Shown piece after piece: positions 16,652 to 24,865 of a stretch of DNA of 30,249 nt. The position numbers were made by a program, and so were the translations under genes. The stretch lies in the NCBI GenBank assembly GCA_002336855.1, contig DDEV01000126.1, forward strand, positions 15,112-45,360. The letters are read 5' to 3'. Each line of letters begins with the position of its first letter. Position 1 is the stretch's first letter. The stretch is from Leucobacter sp. UBA1945 (GTDB taxonomy: Bacteria; Actinomycetota; Actinomycetes; Actinomycetales; Microbacteriaceae). Under the pieces are notes generated by a model. That model was not told the origin of the DNA. It did no database searches and saw nothing but the letters and a program-made list of their open reading frames with translations.

Positions 16652-18583
16652 ATGGCTTCGCATCCGCTCGACTCGCTGACCGCCGAAGAGATCTCTGCGA
16701 CCTCGCGCCTGCTCGCAGCCGAGAAACAGATCGATGGGGCGTGGCGATACGCCTCGATTATTCTGCGAGAGCCGCCAAAAACTGAGGTGAAATCCTGGCG
16801 AAGCGGCGACGCGATCGTGCGCCGTTCGCTCTCGGTGCTCTGGAACAAGCAGAGCAATGAAGTGTACGAAGCGGTCGTGAACCTCAGCGACGGCGCGCTC
16901 GAGAGCTGGGAGCACAAGCCGGGTGTGACCCCGAACTTCACCGTCGACGAGTATCACGACTGTGATGTGGCACTGCGAAAGAACGCCGAGGTGCGTGCCG
17001 CGCTCGAGAAGCGTGGCATCAACCCCGATCTCGTGCTCTTCGACCTCTGGACCTACGGCAACGAGGTGATGCCCGAGCAGTGGCGTGACAGGCGCCTGGG
17101 CTGGGTAGACATCTGGGCGCGAGCCAGCGCGAAGGGCAACCCATACGCGCACCCGGTGAGCGGCCTCAAAGTGATCGTCGACGTGAACAGCATGGAGGTG
17201 CTCGAACTCGACGAGGGTCACGATCGCGGCATGCCAGAGGTCGATGCGGAGTACGTGCCCGAGGTTCGTGGCCTTGCAGAGCGCACCGATCTGAAGCCGC
17301 TCGATATCGTGCAGCCCGAAGGTGTCTCGTTCGGTCTCGACGGCTCGCTGTTGCGCTGGCAAGACTGGGAGTTCAGGCTCGGCTTCAACTACCGCGAGGG
17401 GCCGGTGCTCTACCAGGTCAGGTTCAAGGACGGCGACGAGTACCGCGACATTGCGTACCGCATGTCGCTTGCCGAGATGATCGTGCCCTACCGCGACTCG
17501 AGCTTCGACCACTACCGTCGCACCGCATTCGATATCGGCGAGTGGGGCTTCGGCTACATGTGCACTTCGCTTGAGCTGGGCTGCGACTGCCTCGGCGAGA
17601 TCACTTACCTCGACGGGGTGCTGCCGAACTCCGCGGGCGAGCCGCAGATGACGAAGAACGCGATCTGTCTGCACGAAGAAGACGACGCCGTGCTCTGGAA
17701 GCACGTCGACCCCGACCAGGGTGCAGAGGTGCGCCGTATGCGCCGCTTCGTCGTGTCGGTGCACGCGACCGTCGCGAACTACGAGTACCTCGTGTACTGG
17801 CGCTTCTACCCGGACGGCAACATCGAGTGCGAGATTCGCGCGACGGGCATCATGGTGTCGACTCCGATGGAAGACGAGACGCCCGGCTTCGCCACAGGCA
17901 CGGTCATCGACCGTCGCACCTACGCCCCGCACCACCAGCACTTTCTCGTGGCGCGCCTCGACCTCGATGTCGACGGCGAAGAGAACACGGTCGTCGAGAC
18001 CGAGTCGTTCGCGGCCCCCATCAGCGACACCAACCCGTATGGGCTCGATCTGCACACCCGCGGCACCGTCATCAAGTCTGAGAGCGAGGCTGGCCGCAGC
18101 TACGACTGGCAGGCGCAGCGAGGCTGGAAGGTGCAGAACCCGAACCGGCTGAACGCCTGGGGCAACCCGACGGCGTACAAGCTGGCACCCACTGGGCACT
18201 TTCCGGCGATGTTCGACGAGTCCTCGCCCATTCTGAAGCGCAACCCGGTGATCGGCAATACGCTCTGGGTGACCAGGCATCACGACACCGAGATGTGGCC
18301 CGCGGGCGACTACCCGACGCAGTCGAAGAACGACCTCGGCAACGGCATGAGCGCCTGGATCGCCGACGATGAGAACCTCGTGAACGACGACGTCGTGCTC
18401 TGGTACGTGTTCGGCATTCACCACATCACTCGCGTCGAAGACTGGCCGATCATGCCTGTCGATAAGGTCTCGTTCACGTTGAAGCCGTTCGGCTTCTTCG
18501 ATCGCAACCCGTCGATGGATGCGCCGCGCTCACCCGCAAAGGGTTCGTGCTGCGCTGGTGGAGAGTGCCACTGCGAGCACTGA
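16652..18583 (+). CDS. Copper-containing primary amine oxidase
   Basis: This 643-residue enzyme oxidises a primary amine to the aldehyde with O2, releasing NH3 and H2O2. The cofactor is topaquinone, formed from Y377 in the conserved ANYEY stretch. The catalytic base is D294 in FDIGEWG. The copper ligands are H428 and H430 in HHQHF, and H591 in HHITRVEDWP. The end of the catalytic domain reads MPVDKVSFTLKPFGFF. The length matches bacterial phenylethylamine, histamine and tyramine oxidases of Arthrobacter type. No signal peptide is visible, so a cytoplasmic place is likely. The last 12 residues are Cys/His-rich (CCAGGECHCEH). The ribosome site TGGAGG precedes the ATG, and a strong terminator follows. 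Substrate preference cannot be assigned by eye. Confidence 0.94.
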   Translation: MASHPLDSLTAEEISATSRLLAAEKQIDGAWRYASIILREPPKTEVKSWRSGDAIVRRSLSVLWNKQSNEVYEAVVNLSDGALESWEHKPGVTPNFTVDEYHDCDVALRKNAEVRAALEKRGINPDLVLFDLWTYGNEVMPEQWRDRRLGWVDIWARASAKGNPYAHPVSGLKVIVDVNSMEVLELDEGHDRGMPEVDAEYVPEVRGLAERTDLKPLDIVQPEGVSFGLDGSLLRWQDWEFRLGFNYREGPVLYQVRFKDGDEYRDIAYRMSLAEMIVPYRDSSFDHYRRTAFDIGEWGFGYMCTSLELGCDCLGEITYLDGVLPNSAGEPQMTKNAICLHEEDDAVLWKHVDPDQGAEVRRMRRFVVSVHATVANYEYLVYWRFYPDGNIECEIRATGIMVSTPMEDETPGFATGTVIDRRTYAPHHQHFLVARLDLDVDGEENTVVETESFAAPISDTNPYGLDLHTRGTVIKSESEAGRSYDWQAQRGWKVQNPNRLNAWGNPTAYKLAPTGHFPAMFDESSPILKRNPVIGNTLWVTRHHDTEMWPAGDYPTQSKNDLGNGMSAWIADDENLVNDDVVLWYVFGIHHITRVEDWPIMPVDKVSFTLKPFGFFDRNPSMDAPRSPAKGSCCAGGECHCEH

Positions 18584-18612
18584 TCCTTTTCGCTGCATAG
18601 CCACGAAAGCCG

Positions 18613-18645
18613 TGGGGCACCCGATCGCATCGAACGGGTGCCCCA
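18613..18645 (+). terminator. Terminator after the copper amine oxidase gene
   Basis: TGGGGCACCCG (18613-18623) and CGGGTGCCCCA (18635-18645) form a perfect 11-bp GC-rich stem with an 11-base loop, 30 bases after the stop codon. No real T-run follows, as is common in actinobacteria. Confidence 0.75.
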
Positions 18646-18804
18646 ACGCTTTGCCAATCGTTCACCGATTCTGTGCGTGTCGTCACGGCAAACTCGCGAT
18701 CTGCGGGCGTAGCGTTACCCGTATCAGGCAGCGCGCCTGGTCGGGGTGGCGGTCCACTTCTTCGAAAGCGAAACGGTCACCCCGCTGAACCGGAACACCC
18801 GGGC

Positions 18805-18820
18805 AGAAGGAGTCACCGTG
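18805..18820 (+). promoter_or_regulatory. Ribosome site that fixes the PhoH start at GTG 18818
   Basis: AGAAGGAG (18805-18812) lies 5 bases before the GTG at 18818. The frame stays open upstream to a GTG at 18746, but no ribosome site precedes that codon. Confidence 0.7.
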
Positions 18821-20236
18821 GCCACCACCCAGCACTCGTCATTCGAACGTCACAGCGAGATCGATAGCAGTATCGTTTCGAACAGTGATCAGACGGGAAG
18901 CGAGGATCGCGCGCACGCGCAAGATCCCCGCGAGCATGAGGCGCTGCCTCAGCAGGAGCGCACCTACGTGCTCGACACTTCGGTGCTGCTGAGCGATCCT
19001 CGCGCTCTCTTCCGTTTCGCCGAGCACTCCGTGGTGCTGCCCGTCGTGGTGATTACCGAGCTCGAGAAGAAGCGGCACGACCCGGAGATCGGCTACTTCG
19101 CGAGGCGCGCGCTGCGACTGCTCGACGAGTTGCGCGAGAAGCACCTGCGCCTCGACTTTCCGGTGCCCGTCGGCGACGAGGGCGGCACGCTGCGGGTTGA
19201 GCTGAACCACACGAGCCCTGACCTCTTGCCGAGCGGCATGAGGCTGGGGGACAACGACACGCGAATTCTCGCGGTGGCGCAGAACCTGGCGGCCGAGGGC
19301 CTCGACGTTTCTGTGGTCTCAAAGGACCTGCCGATGCGCGTGAAGGCCGCGGCACTCGGCCTCGGCGCCGAGGAGTACCGCGCCGAGCTCGCCGGCGACG
19401 ACAGCTACACCGGTGTTGCCGAGATCGAGGTCGATGAAGATGCGATGAGTGTGCTCTGGGATGACGAACGCCTCGATGGCATCGAGAGCGTTGCAGGTCT
19501 GCCGCTCGGCACCGGGCTGATCTTGAACTCGGCGAGAGGATCGGCGCTTGCGCGGGTTGACGGCGACTCGTCGTTGCGCCTCGTGCGAGGCGACCGCGAG
19601 GTCTTCGGAGTGCACGGCCGCAGTGCGGAGCAACGGCTCGCTATCGATCTGCTGCTCGACCCGCAGGTGGGCATCGTCTCGCTCGGTGGGCGAGCGGGCA
19701 CAGGTAAATCGGCGCTTGCGCTCGCCGCAGGCCTCGAAGCGGTGCTCGAGCGCCAGCAGCACCGCAAGGTGATGGTGTTTCGCCCGCTCTACGCGGTGGG
19801 TGGGCAGGAGCTCGGCTATCTGCCGGGGGACCAGCAAGAGAAGATGAACCCCTGGGGGCAGGCGGTGTTCGACACGCTCGGCTCGATCGTCTCGGCGAAC
19901 GTGCTCGATGAGGTCGAGGCGCGGGGGCTCGTCGAGGTGTTGCCGCTCACGCATATTCGCGGGCGATCGCTGCACGACGCCTACGCGATCGTCGACGAGG
20001 CGCAGTCGCTCGAGCGCAACGTGCTGCTGACGATGCTGAGCCGCATCGGTCAGCACTCGAAAGTGGTGCTGACGCACGACGTCGCACAGCGCGACAATCT
20101 GCGCGTCGGTCGGCACGACGGCATCGCCGCGGTGATCGAGAAGCTGAAGGGGCACCCGCTCTTCGGCCACGTGACCCTGCAGAGGAGCGAGCGCAGCGAG
20201 ATCGCCGACCTCGTGACGAGCCTGCTCGAGAATTGA
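18818..20236 (+). CDS. PhoH family protein with N-terminal PIN domain
   Basis: This 472-residue protein joins a PIN-type ribonuclease domain to a PhoH-type ATPase, the layout known as PhoH2. PIN domain: YVLDTSVLLSDP with acidic D53, E81 in ITELEKKRHD, and the GDNDTRIL and VSKDLPMR stretches (residues 50-180). ATPase: Walker A GRAGTGKS (291-298), Walker B IVDEAQ (391-396), and LTHDVAQRD. The first 45 residues are polar and probably unstructured. Studied PhoH2 proteins unwind and cleave RNA. It sits alone between two terminators. Confidence 0.93.
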   Translation: MATTQHSSFERHSEIDSSIVSNSDQTGSEDRAHAQDPREHEALPQQERTYVLDTSVLLSDPRALFRFAEHSVVLPVVVITELEKKRHDPEIGYFARRALRLLDELREKHLRLDFPVPVGDEGGTLRVELNHTSPDLLPSGMRLGDNDTRILAVAQNLAAEGLDVSVVSKDLPMRVKAAALGLGAEEYRAELAGDDSYTGVAEIEVDEDAMSVLWDDERLDGIESVAGLPLGTGLILNSARGSALARVDGDSSLRLVRGDREVFGVHGRSAEQRLAIDLLLDPQVGIVSLGGRAGTGKSALALAAGLEAVLERQQHRKVMVFRPLYAVGGQELGYLPGDQQEKMNPWGQAVFDTLGSIVSANVLDEVEARGLVEVLPLTHIRGRSLHDAYAIVDEAQSLERNVLLTMLSRIGQHSKVVLTHDVAQRDNLRVGRHDGIAAVIEKLKGHPLFGHVTLQRSERSEIADLVTSLLEN

Positions 20237-20248
20237 TCGCATAGCCGA

Positions 20249-20288
20249 GGCTGCGACCCGGGGCCGGGGGACTCCGCGGTTCGCAGCC
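20249..20288 (+). terminator. Imperfect terminator hairpin after the PhoH gene
   Basis: GGCTGCGA (20249-20256) pairs with TCGCAGCC (20281-20288). The interior CCCGGGGCC... can pair further with small bulges. It begins 12 bases after the PhoH stop. Confidence 0.55.
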
Positions 20289-20415
20289 CCGGCGATGGGC
20301 GAGAGCCAGCGGGTTGATTGCTGGGGAAGCACCGCTGGCCCTCGGGAGAGGGAAAGAATCTCTTTCCACATAGAGAGTGGCGAACTCCACCCGAAAGTGA
20401 CGCGTCGGAGGCTTC

Positions 20416-20428
20416 TATGCTTGAGGTA
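20416..20428 (+). promoter_or_regulatory. -10 box TATGCT placed for a leaderless start
   Basis: TATGCT (20416-20421) ends 6 bases before the ATG at 20428. The string around it (CTATGCTTG) closely matches CTAGGCTTG before the gene at 14266. The only GAGG is 1 base from the start codon, too close to be a normal ribosome site. Confidence 0.5.
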
Positions 20429-21624
20429 TGTCTGCGCACACGATCGAAAATCTGCTTCCGGACGACTCGCTGTTGCGTTTCAGGGATCGGGCCCCCCATT
20501 TCGACGACGCAAACGTGTTCTTTGCCGAAGACTTCGCTGAGCTGCGCGAGCTCGGCTATCTCTCGGCGCCGGTGCCCGAGGCATTCGGCGGGGCGGGGCT
20601 GGGGCTCGAACAACTCGTGCTCGCCCAGCGACGCCTTGCCGCCCACGCCCCTGCGACCGCGCTCGGGGTGAACATGCACCTCGTCTGGGTGCAGGTGGCG
20701 CGCTTCTTGCACGATCGTGCGGAGGGGCAGGCGATCGGTGACGGCGACGACCAGGGCGGCTCGGCGCTTGAATGGGTGCTGCGCGAGGCAGCGGCCGGTG
20801 AGGTCTTCGCCTTCGGCATCAGCGAGGCGGGCAACGACGCGGTGCTGATGGATGCTTCGTCACTCGCCGAGCCCAGCGACGACGGGGGCTATGCAGTCAG
20901 CGGCACCAAGATCTTCACGACCCTTTCGCCTGTGTGGACGCGACTGGGGGTGCACGCGAAGACCCCAAGCGGTCAGCTGGTGTTCGGCTTTGTACGTCGA
21001 GACGAGGCCGACAACGCGAATCTCGCGCAGGGCAGCATCGCGCACCCGGGTGTCTGGAACCCGCTCGGCATGCGGGCAACGCAGAGCTACACCACGCAGC
21101 TCGATGGGGTGCGCATCGACGCCGGTGACGTGGCCGCTCGCATCGAGCCGTTCGATGGCAGCGACCCCCTAGTGCTCGCGATCTTCTCTTCGTTCTCGAT
21201 TCTGACCGCCGCGGTCTATGCGGGTATCGCCGACCGCGCGCTCGAAATGTCGGCCGAGGCAGCAGCGAGGGCGGTGCCTGGCGGCGCTGATGGGGCGACA
21301 CGACTCGACGACCCAGACGTGGCCGCCAGGCTCACCTCGGCAGTGCTCTCGCATCGCGAAAGCCTCGACACGCTCACCCTGCTCGCCCGCGACATCGACG
21401 AGCAGCGCGCACGGGGCGACTGGTTTCTTGCGCTTGCCGCAGCACGTAATAGGGTCACCGATGAGGCTAGATCTGCGGTCGACACCGCCATGCGCCTCGT
21501 CGGTGCGCGCGGCTTTCAGGCCGACAGCGAGCTCGCGAGGCTCTACCGCGACGTGCTCGCGGGCATGTTTCACCCATCGTCTTCACGGGCGCTCGCGAGC
21601 ACGGTGCGGGCGACGCTCAGATAA
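20428..21624 (+). CDS. Acyl-CoA dehydrogenase family protein
   Basis: This 398-residue protein has the three-part acyl-CoA dehydrogenase fold: N-terminal helices with APVPEAFGGAGLGLEQLV, a beta domain with FAFGISEAGNDA and YAVSGTKIFTT (FAD-binding), and a C-terminal helical bundle ending with VGARGFQADSELARLYRDVLAGMF. The usual catalytic Glu cannot be placed with certainty; some subgroups with this VGARGF ending act as hydroxylases or oxidases instead. A leaderless start is likely. The gene converges on the TPR gene with 8 bases between stops and no terminator between them. Confidence 0.87.
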   Translation: MSAHTIENLLPDDSLLRFRDRAPHFDDANVFFAEDFAELRELGYLSAPVPEAFGGAGLGLEQLVLAQRRLAAHAPATALGVNMHLVWVQVARFLHDRAEGQAIGDGDDQGGSALEWVLREAAAGEVFAFGISEAGNDAVLMDASSLAEPSDDGGYAVSGTKIFTTLSPVWTRLGVHAKTPSGQLVFGFVRRDEADNANLAQGSIAHPGVWNPLGMRATQSYTTQLDGVRIDAGDVAARIEPFDGSDPLVLAIFSSFSILTAAVYAGIADRALEMSAEAAARAVPGGADGATRLDDPDVAARLTSAVLSHRESLDTLTLLARDIDEQRARGDWFLALAAARNRVTDEARSAVDTAMRLVGARGFQADSELARLYRDVLAGMFHPSSSRALASTVRATLR

Positions 21625-21632
21625 GTTCGCGT

Positions 21633-22145
21633 CTATTCGACCGGCGTTTCTGAGTCGAGCCGTGGTCGAAGCGCCGCAGCGTAGTTCGTGAGCGAGCGCT
21701 GATACTTGCCCAGGTGCGGGATCAGCGCCTCGACCGCGGTCGCGACGGCCTCGTCTGCGCGGCCAGCCGAGTGCAACGCGAGTGCGAGAAAGGCCCGGCG
21801 CTCGTCGGCTAGTTCGGCATCGGCGGGAGTGTGCTGCAGCAGGAGGATTGCTTCGTCGGTACGACCAAGATTGCGCAGCGTCGAAGCGTACTGAATGTCG
21901 AGCTGCTCGCGAGAGTTGCCCGCAAGTCCGAGCCCGATGGCGCGCTCGTAGTGCGCGGCGGCCTCGGCCTCGAACCCTGCTGAGTCGTAGGCTCCGCCGA
22001 GTTCGAATGGCCCTCGCGGGTCGGTGTCGGGCAGCCGAGACGCGAGTTCGGCGATGGCCGCGATCCTCGCCAAATCTGACAACGACTCGTCGCCCCAGAC
22101 CTGATCGACGCCTTGCTGCCAGTCGTGATCGTTCGCTTCATGCAT
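21633..22145 (-). CDS. Small tetratricopeptide-repeat protein
   Basis: This 170-residue soluble protein is made of helical repeats. TPR-like units appear around residues 48-70 (FELGGAYDSAGFEAEAAAHYERAIGLGL), 84-105 and 115-140 (AFLALALHSAGRADEAVATAVEAL). It matches the general form of the TPR_5 family. It has no signal peptide or catalytic motif, so it is probably a scaffold for protein binding, with unknown partner. On its strand TAGGCT lies 6 bases before the ATG, which suggests a leaderless transcript. Confidence 0.75.
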   Translation of the reverse strand: MHEANDHDWQQGVDQVWGDESLSDLARIAAIAELASRLPDTDPRGPFELGGAYDSAGFEAEAAAHYERAIGLGLAGNSREQLDIQYASTLRNLGRTDEAILLLQHTPADAELADERRAFLALALHSAGRADEAVATAVEALIPHLGKYQRSLTNYAAALRPRLDSETPVE

Positions 22146-22157
22146 AAGCCCAGCCTA
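22145..22157 (-). promoter_or_regulatory. -10 box TAGGCT placed for a leaderless start (TPR gene)
   Basis: On the minus strand TAGGCT (plus-strand 22152-22157) is followed by six bases and then the ATG at 22145. This is the same arrangement as at 14254 and 20416. TTGCGT 20 bases further upstream is a possible but poorly spaced -35. Confidence 0.5.
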
Positions 22158-22183
22158 TTCGCGACTCGAACCCGGATACGCAA

Positions 22184-22215
22184 CAGGGGTTCGGCTCATG
22201 CGAACCGAACCCCTG
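22184..22215 (-). terminator. Terminator after the metallophosphoesterase gene
   Basis: CAGGGGTTCGG (22184-22194) and CCGAACCCCTG (22205-22215) form a perfect 11-bp stem with a 10-base loop, 13 bases beyond the minus-strand stop codon. It separates the phosphoesterase from the TPR gene promoter. Confidence 0.75.
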
Positions 22216-22228
22216 CAGGTGCCCTGGG

Positions 22229-24865
22229 CTACTTCGTGGCGCCCTCGCTGCTGCGCGAGGCGTTGACCCTGCTGCGCGCTATCAGGGCGATCGCGCCGGC
22301 CAACAGCAGTGCCGCACCCAGCGCCGCGAACGGGAGGGCGGCGGGTGCGCCGGTGTTCGATAGCGACTCACCCTTGCCGGTGCCGCCTGCGGCGGTGCCG
22401 TTGCCGTCAGCGCTGCCGCTACCGCCTGCGGTACCGCCGCCGATGTCTGCTGCAAGCACCGTGATCGGGGTTGAAACGGTAGCCCCGCTGGGTAGCACGA
22501 CGACGAGCGAGTGCGGTTCGTTTGCTGGCGTATTCGCCGGAATGGTGACCTGTCGCGAGAACGTGCGATCCTCGCCGACAACGGCGCTGCCAAGCACTAC
22601 CGGCTCGGAGTGCAGCTCGATCTTTATCTCGCTCCCCGGCGCGAAGCCGGTGCCCGATATGGTCAGCGCCTCGCCCTGCTTCACCTCGGTGGCACTCAGC
22701 TCGACGGCTGGGCCTGCAGGAACCTCGGCGCCCGCCTCAGTGACCCACTTCTCGCCCGAAGCGTACTTCGTGACAGTGAACTCGTCGAAGAGCTCGCCGG
22801 CCTTCGGTGCCTCGCGCGGCACGTATGCCGGTCGCTCGCCGCTCGCGGCGCGGTCGAGCGCGAAGCTCTTCGCGCCGCTCGGTGCCTCGGCGACGTACGA
22901 GCGATACACCAGCTGATCCTGGCTCACATCGATCACCTGGTATGTGGTGACGTTCTCACCGCGCACGACCTGGGTGGCGCCGTTGTTGGTCCAGACGTTC
23001 TTCGCCTCGGTCTCGAGGGCGTAGTGTTTCGCGCCCGAGTTCGATACCGCGTAGACCGGGCCGTTCGTGACGCCAGCGGTGTCGGTGACGTCGGCATTGT
23101 TGTAGCCGCGCGCGTAGGTGTGGTCATGGCCCATCAGCACCAGGTCGATGTTGTTCTCTTCGAACACCGGCACCCAGTACTTGCGCAGCACCGGCTCGTT
23201 GCGCCCCGATGAGGTCGAGTAGACCGGCTGATGGAACGTCACGACGTTCCACTTCGACGGGCTGTTCTTCAGCACGTAGTCGAGCCAGGCTGCCTGGTAC
23301 TCAGTCCAGAGATCGGCGACACGGGTGCTCGGGCAGGCAGTGCTCGTGCAACCCGGCAAGTTGGCCGGCTTGAGAAAGGTGGTGTCGCGGGTCGCGTTCA
23401 GCGTGATGAAGCGCACGTTCTGGTAGTCGGTGTAATAGACGGTCTCGGCCGCGAACTGCCCCCAGTGCTCGAAGTAGGCCGCGTACTGCTGTGCCTCCGG
23501 GGTGTCGCCCTGCGCGAGCTTCGCGAGCTCGCCAATGCTTTCGGTGCCCGGCTGGTTCAGCGGGTACTCGAAGTGCGCCTTCCACGACTTCAGCAGGCTG
23601 TCACCCGAGTACTCGTGGTTGCCGGGGGCAGCCATCACATTCGTGTTGGTTGCCGAGTTCTGCATGCCCTTGAACCAGTTGCGCCACTGCGTATCGTCGC
23701 CGCCGGTGTTGATGAGGTCACCCGCGTGCACCGAACCGATCGAGTTCGTGGCGCGCGCTTCTGCCTGCTCCACCACCATTGGCCATGTGGTGTCGAGGCC
23801 GATCTGCGCGTCACCGTAGTAGACGAACTGAAAATCGGTGACGTTTGGGTCGGCGGTGGTGAACGTGAACCACTCGCTCCAACTGCCGGGCAGGCCGACA
23901 CGATAGCGGTACTCGGTGCCGGGGGTGAGACCCTCGGCCGTCGCCGAGAAGTGGTGGCTCTGGTTGCCGTTCACCTGACCGGCTTGGTACGCGTCGACCG
24001 CACTGGTATCGCCGCCAGAAGCGAGGCCGATCTCGACCTGGCCGCTCTGGTGCGAGACGTCGCCGGCGAGCCAAGAGAACGACTGCGAGGTCTCGGGTGT
24101 TTCGGTGGGGGTGAGGATCACCCGGGTCGGTGCGGCGACCACAACCTCCTCGGGGGTACCCGGCTGGTTCTTCGCGGTCAGTGTGAGCTGAGGCATGTCG
24201 AAGTAGGCGTCCGATGAGCTGTCGCGGTCCTGATGCAGGGCGACCGAGATCGTGTTTGTTCCGTCGTGCAGCAGCGCCGCGTCAACGCTGAAGTTGCCGG
24301 TGACGGGGTCGCCTCCCGAATTGCCTGCGTACTGCAGATTCGTGGGCAGCGAGTCGTCGACACGGGCGTCGTTCAAGCCTGCGACGCGCTGGCCATTCAC
24401 GTAGATGCGCACCGCGTCGTCGTAGATCACGGTGCCGCTCGCCGATGCGAGCTGCGCTGCGACCCCCTCGGCGAGCTCGAAGGTTGTGCGGAAGAAGTAT
24501 GCGGGAATCGTCGGTTTGGCGGTTCCATCAATGTAGTGCTCGAGCTTTGTCGCGGGCGTGAACGGGCCGACTGCAGCGAGCTGATTGTTCTTCACGCCGA
24601 AGCCGCTCGGGGCGCTCTTCCACCCCGAGTCGTTGAAGCTCTCGGCAGTCCAAGCGTTCTTGTCGCCTGCGCCTACTGCCGGGTCGGTGTTGTCGTCCAG
24701 GTACTTCCAGGTGGTGCCAGTGCCGATGAGCGAGGTTGTGGGAACCTCGGCTTCTGCGGCTGAGGCCGGAGTGGAGAGGGGAGCGGCGAGGCCGCCTCCG
24801 ACGAGGGCGGCAAGAGCGAGGGCAAGAGTGCCCCGCCTCACCCGCTGCGTGCGGGCAGAGTTCAT
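22229..24865 (-). CDS. Secreted purple-acid-phosphatase-type metallophosphoesterase with sortase signal
   Basis: This 878-residue surface enzyme probably releases phosphate from external esters. Signal peptide: 1 to about 36 (ending ASA). Residues about 40-235 form a jelly-roll-like domain (YFFRTTFEL, VRIYVNGQRVAG). A fibronectin-III-like domain of the purple acid phosphatase type follows at 245-340. The metallophosphoesterase core is at about 345-655, with metal motifs GDAQ (351), GDLIN (382), GNHE (415), H545 in HQP, and GHDHTYAR (579-586). A further beta domain is at about 718-805, then a Gly/Ser-rich linker. LSNTG (835-839), a membrane stretch and a basic tail form a sortase-type anchor, though with Ser rather than Pro at position 2. 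C506 and C511 may form a disulphide. It is divergent from the glycine-rich surface protein gene. Confidence 0.9.
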   Translation of the reverse strand: MNSARTQRVRRGTLALALAALVGGGLAAPLSTPASAAEAEVPTTSLIGTGTTWKYLDDNTDPAVGAGDKNAWTAESFNDSGWKSAPSGFGVKNNQLAAVGPFTPATKLEHYIDGTAKPTIPAYFFRTTFELAEGVAAQLASASGTVIYDDAVRIYVNGQRVAGLNDARVDDSLPTNLQYAGNSGGDPVTGNFSVDAALLHDGTNTISVALHQDRDSSSDAYFDMPQLTLTAKNQPGTPEEVVVAAPTRVILTPTETPETSQSFSWLAGDVSHQSGQVEIGLASGGDTSAVDAYQAGQVNGNQSHHFSATAEGLTPGTEYRYRVGLPGSWSEWFTFTTADPNVTDFQFVYYGDAQIGLDTTWPMVVEQAEARATNSIGSVHAGDLINTGGDDTQWRNWFKGMQNSATNTNVMAAPGNHEYSGDSLLKSWKAHFEYPLNQPGTESIGELAKLAQGDTPEAQQYAAYFEHWGQFAAETVYYTDYQNVRFITLNATRDTTFLKPANLPGCTSTACPSTRVADLWTEYQAAWLDYVLKNSPSKWNVVTFHQPVYSTSSGRNEPVLRKYWVPVFEENNIDLVLMGHDHTYARGYNNADVTDTAGVTNGPVYAVSNSGAKHYALETEAKNVWTNNGATQVVRGENVTTYQVIDVSQDQLVYRSYVAEAPSGAKSFALDRAASGERPAYVPREAPKAGELFDEFTVTKYASGEKWVTEAGAEVPAGPAVELSATEVKQGEALTISGTGFAPGSEIKIELHSEPVVLGSAVVGEDRTFSRQVTIPANTPANEPHSLVVVLPSGATVSTPITVLAADIGGGTAGGSGSADGNGTAAGGTGKGESLSNTGAPAALPFAALGAALLLAGAIALIARSRVNASRSSEGATK

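Noticed and set aside
16577..18424. A 615-codon open frame on the minus strand.
   Set aside because: It is antisense to the copper amine oxidase, whose catalytic residues are all intact; the antisense product shows no family motifs.
18746..18817. Upstream GTG giving a 24-residue longer PhoH protein.
   Set aside because: No ribosome site; AGAAGGAG is placed for the GTG at 18818.
22160..22180. On the minus strand GGGTTCGAGTC resembles a tRNA T-loop, suggesting a tRNA end or attachment site.
   Set aside because: The flanking bases do not form a T-arm stem, and no acceptor, D or anticodon arm is present.
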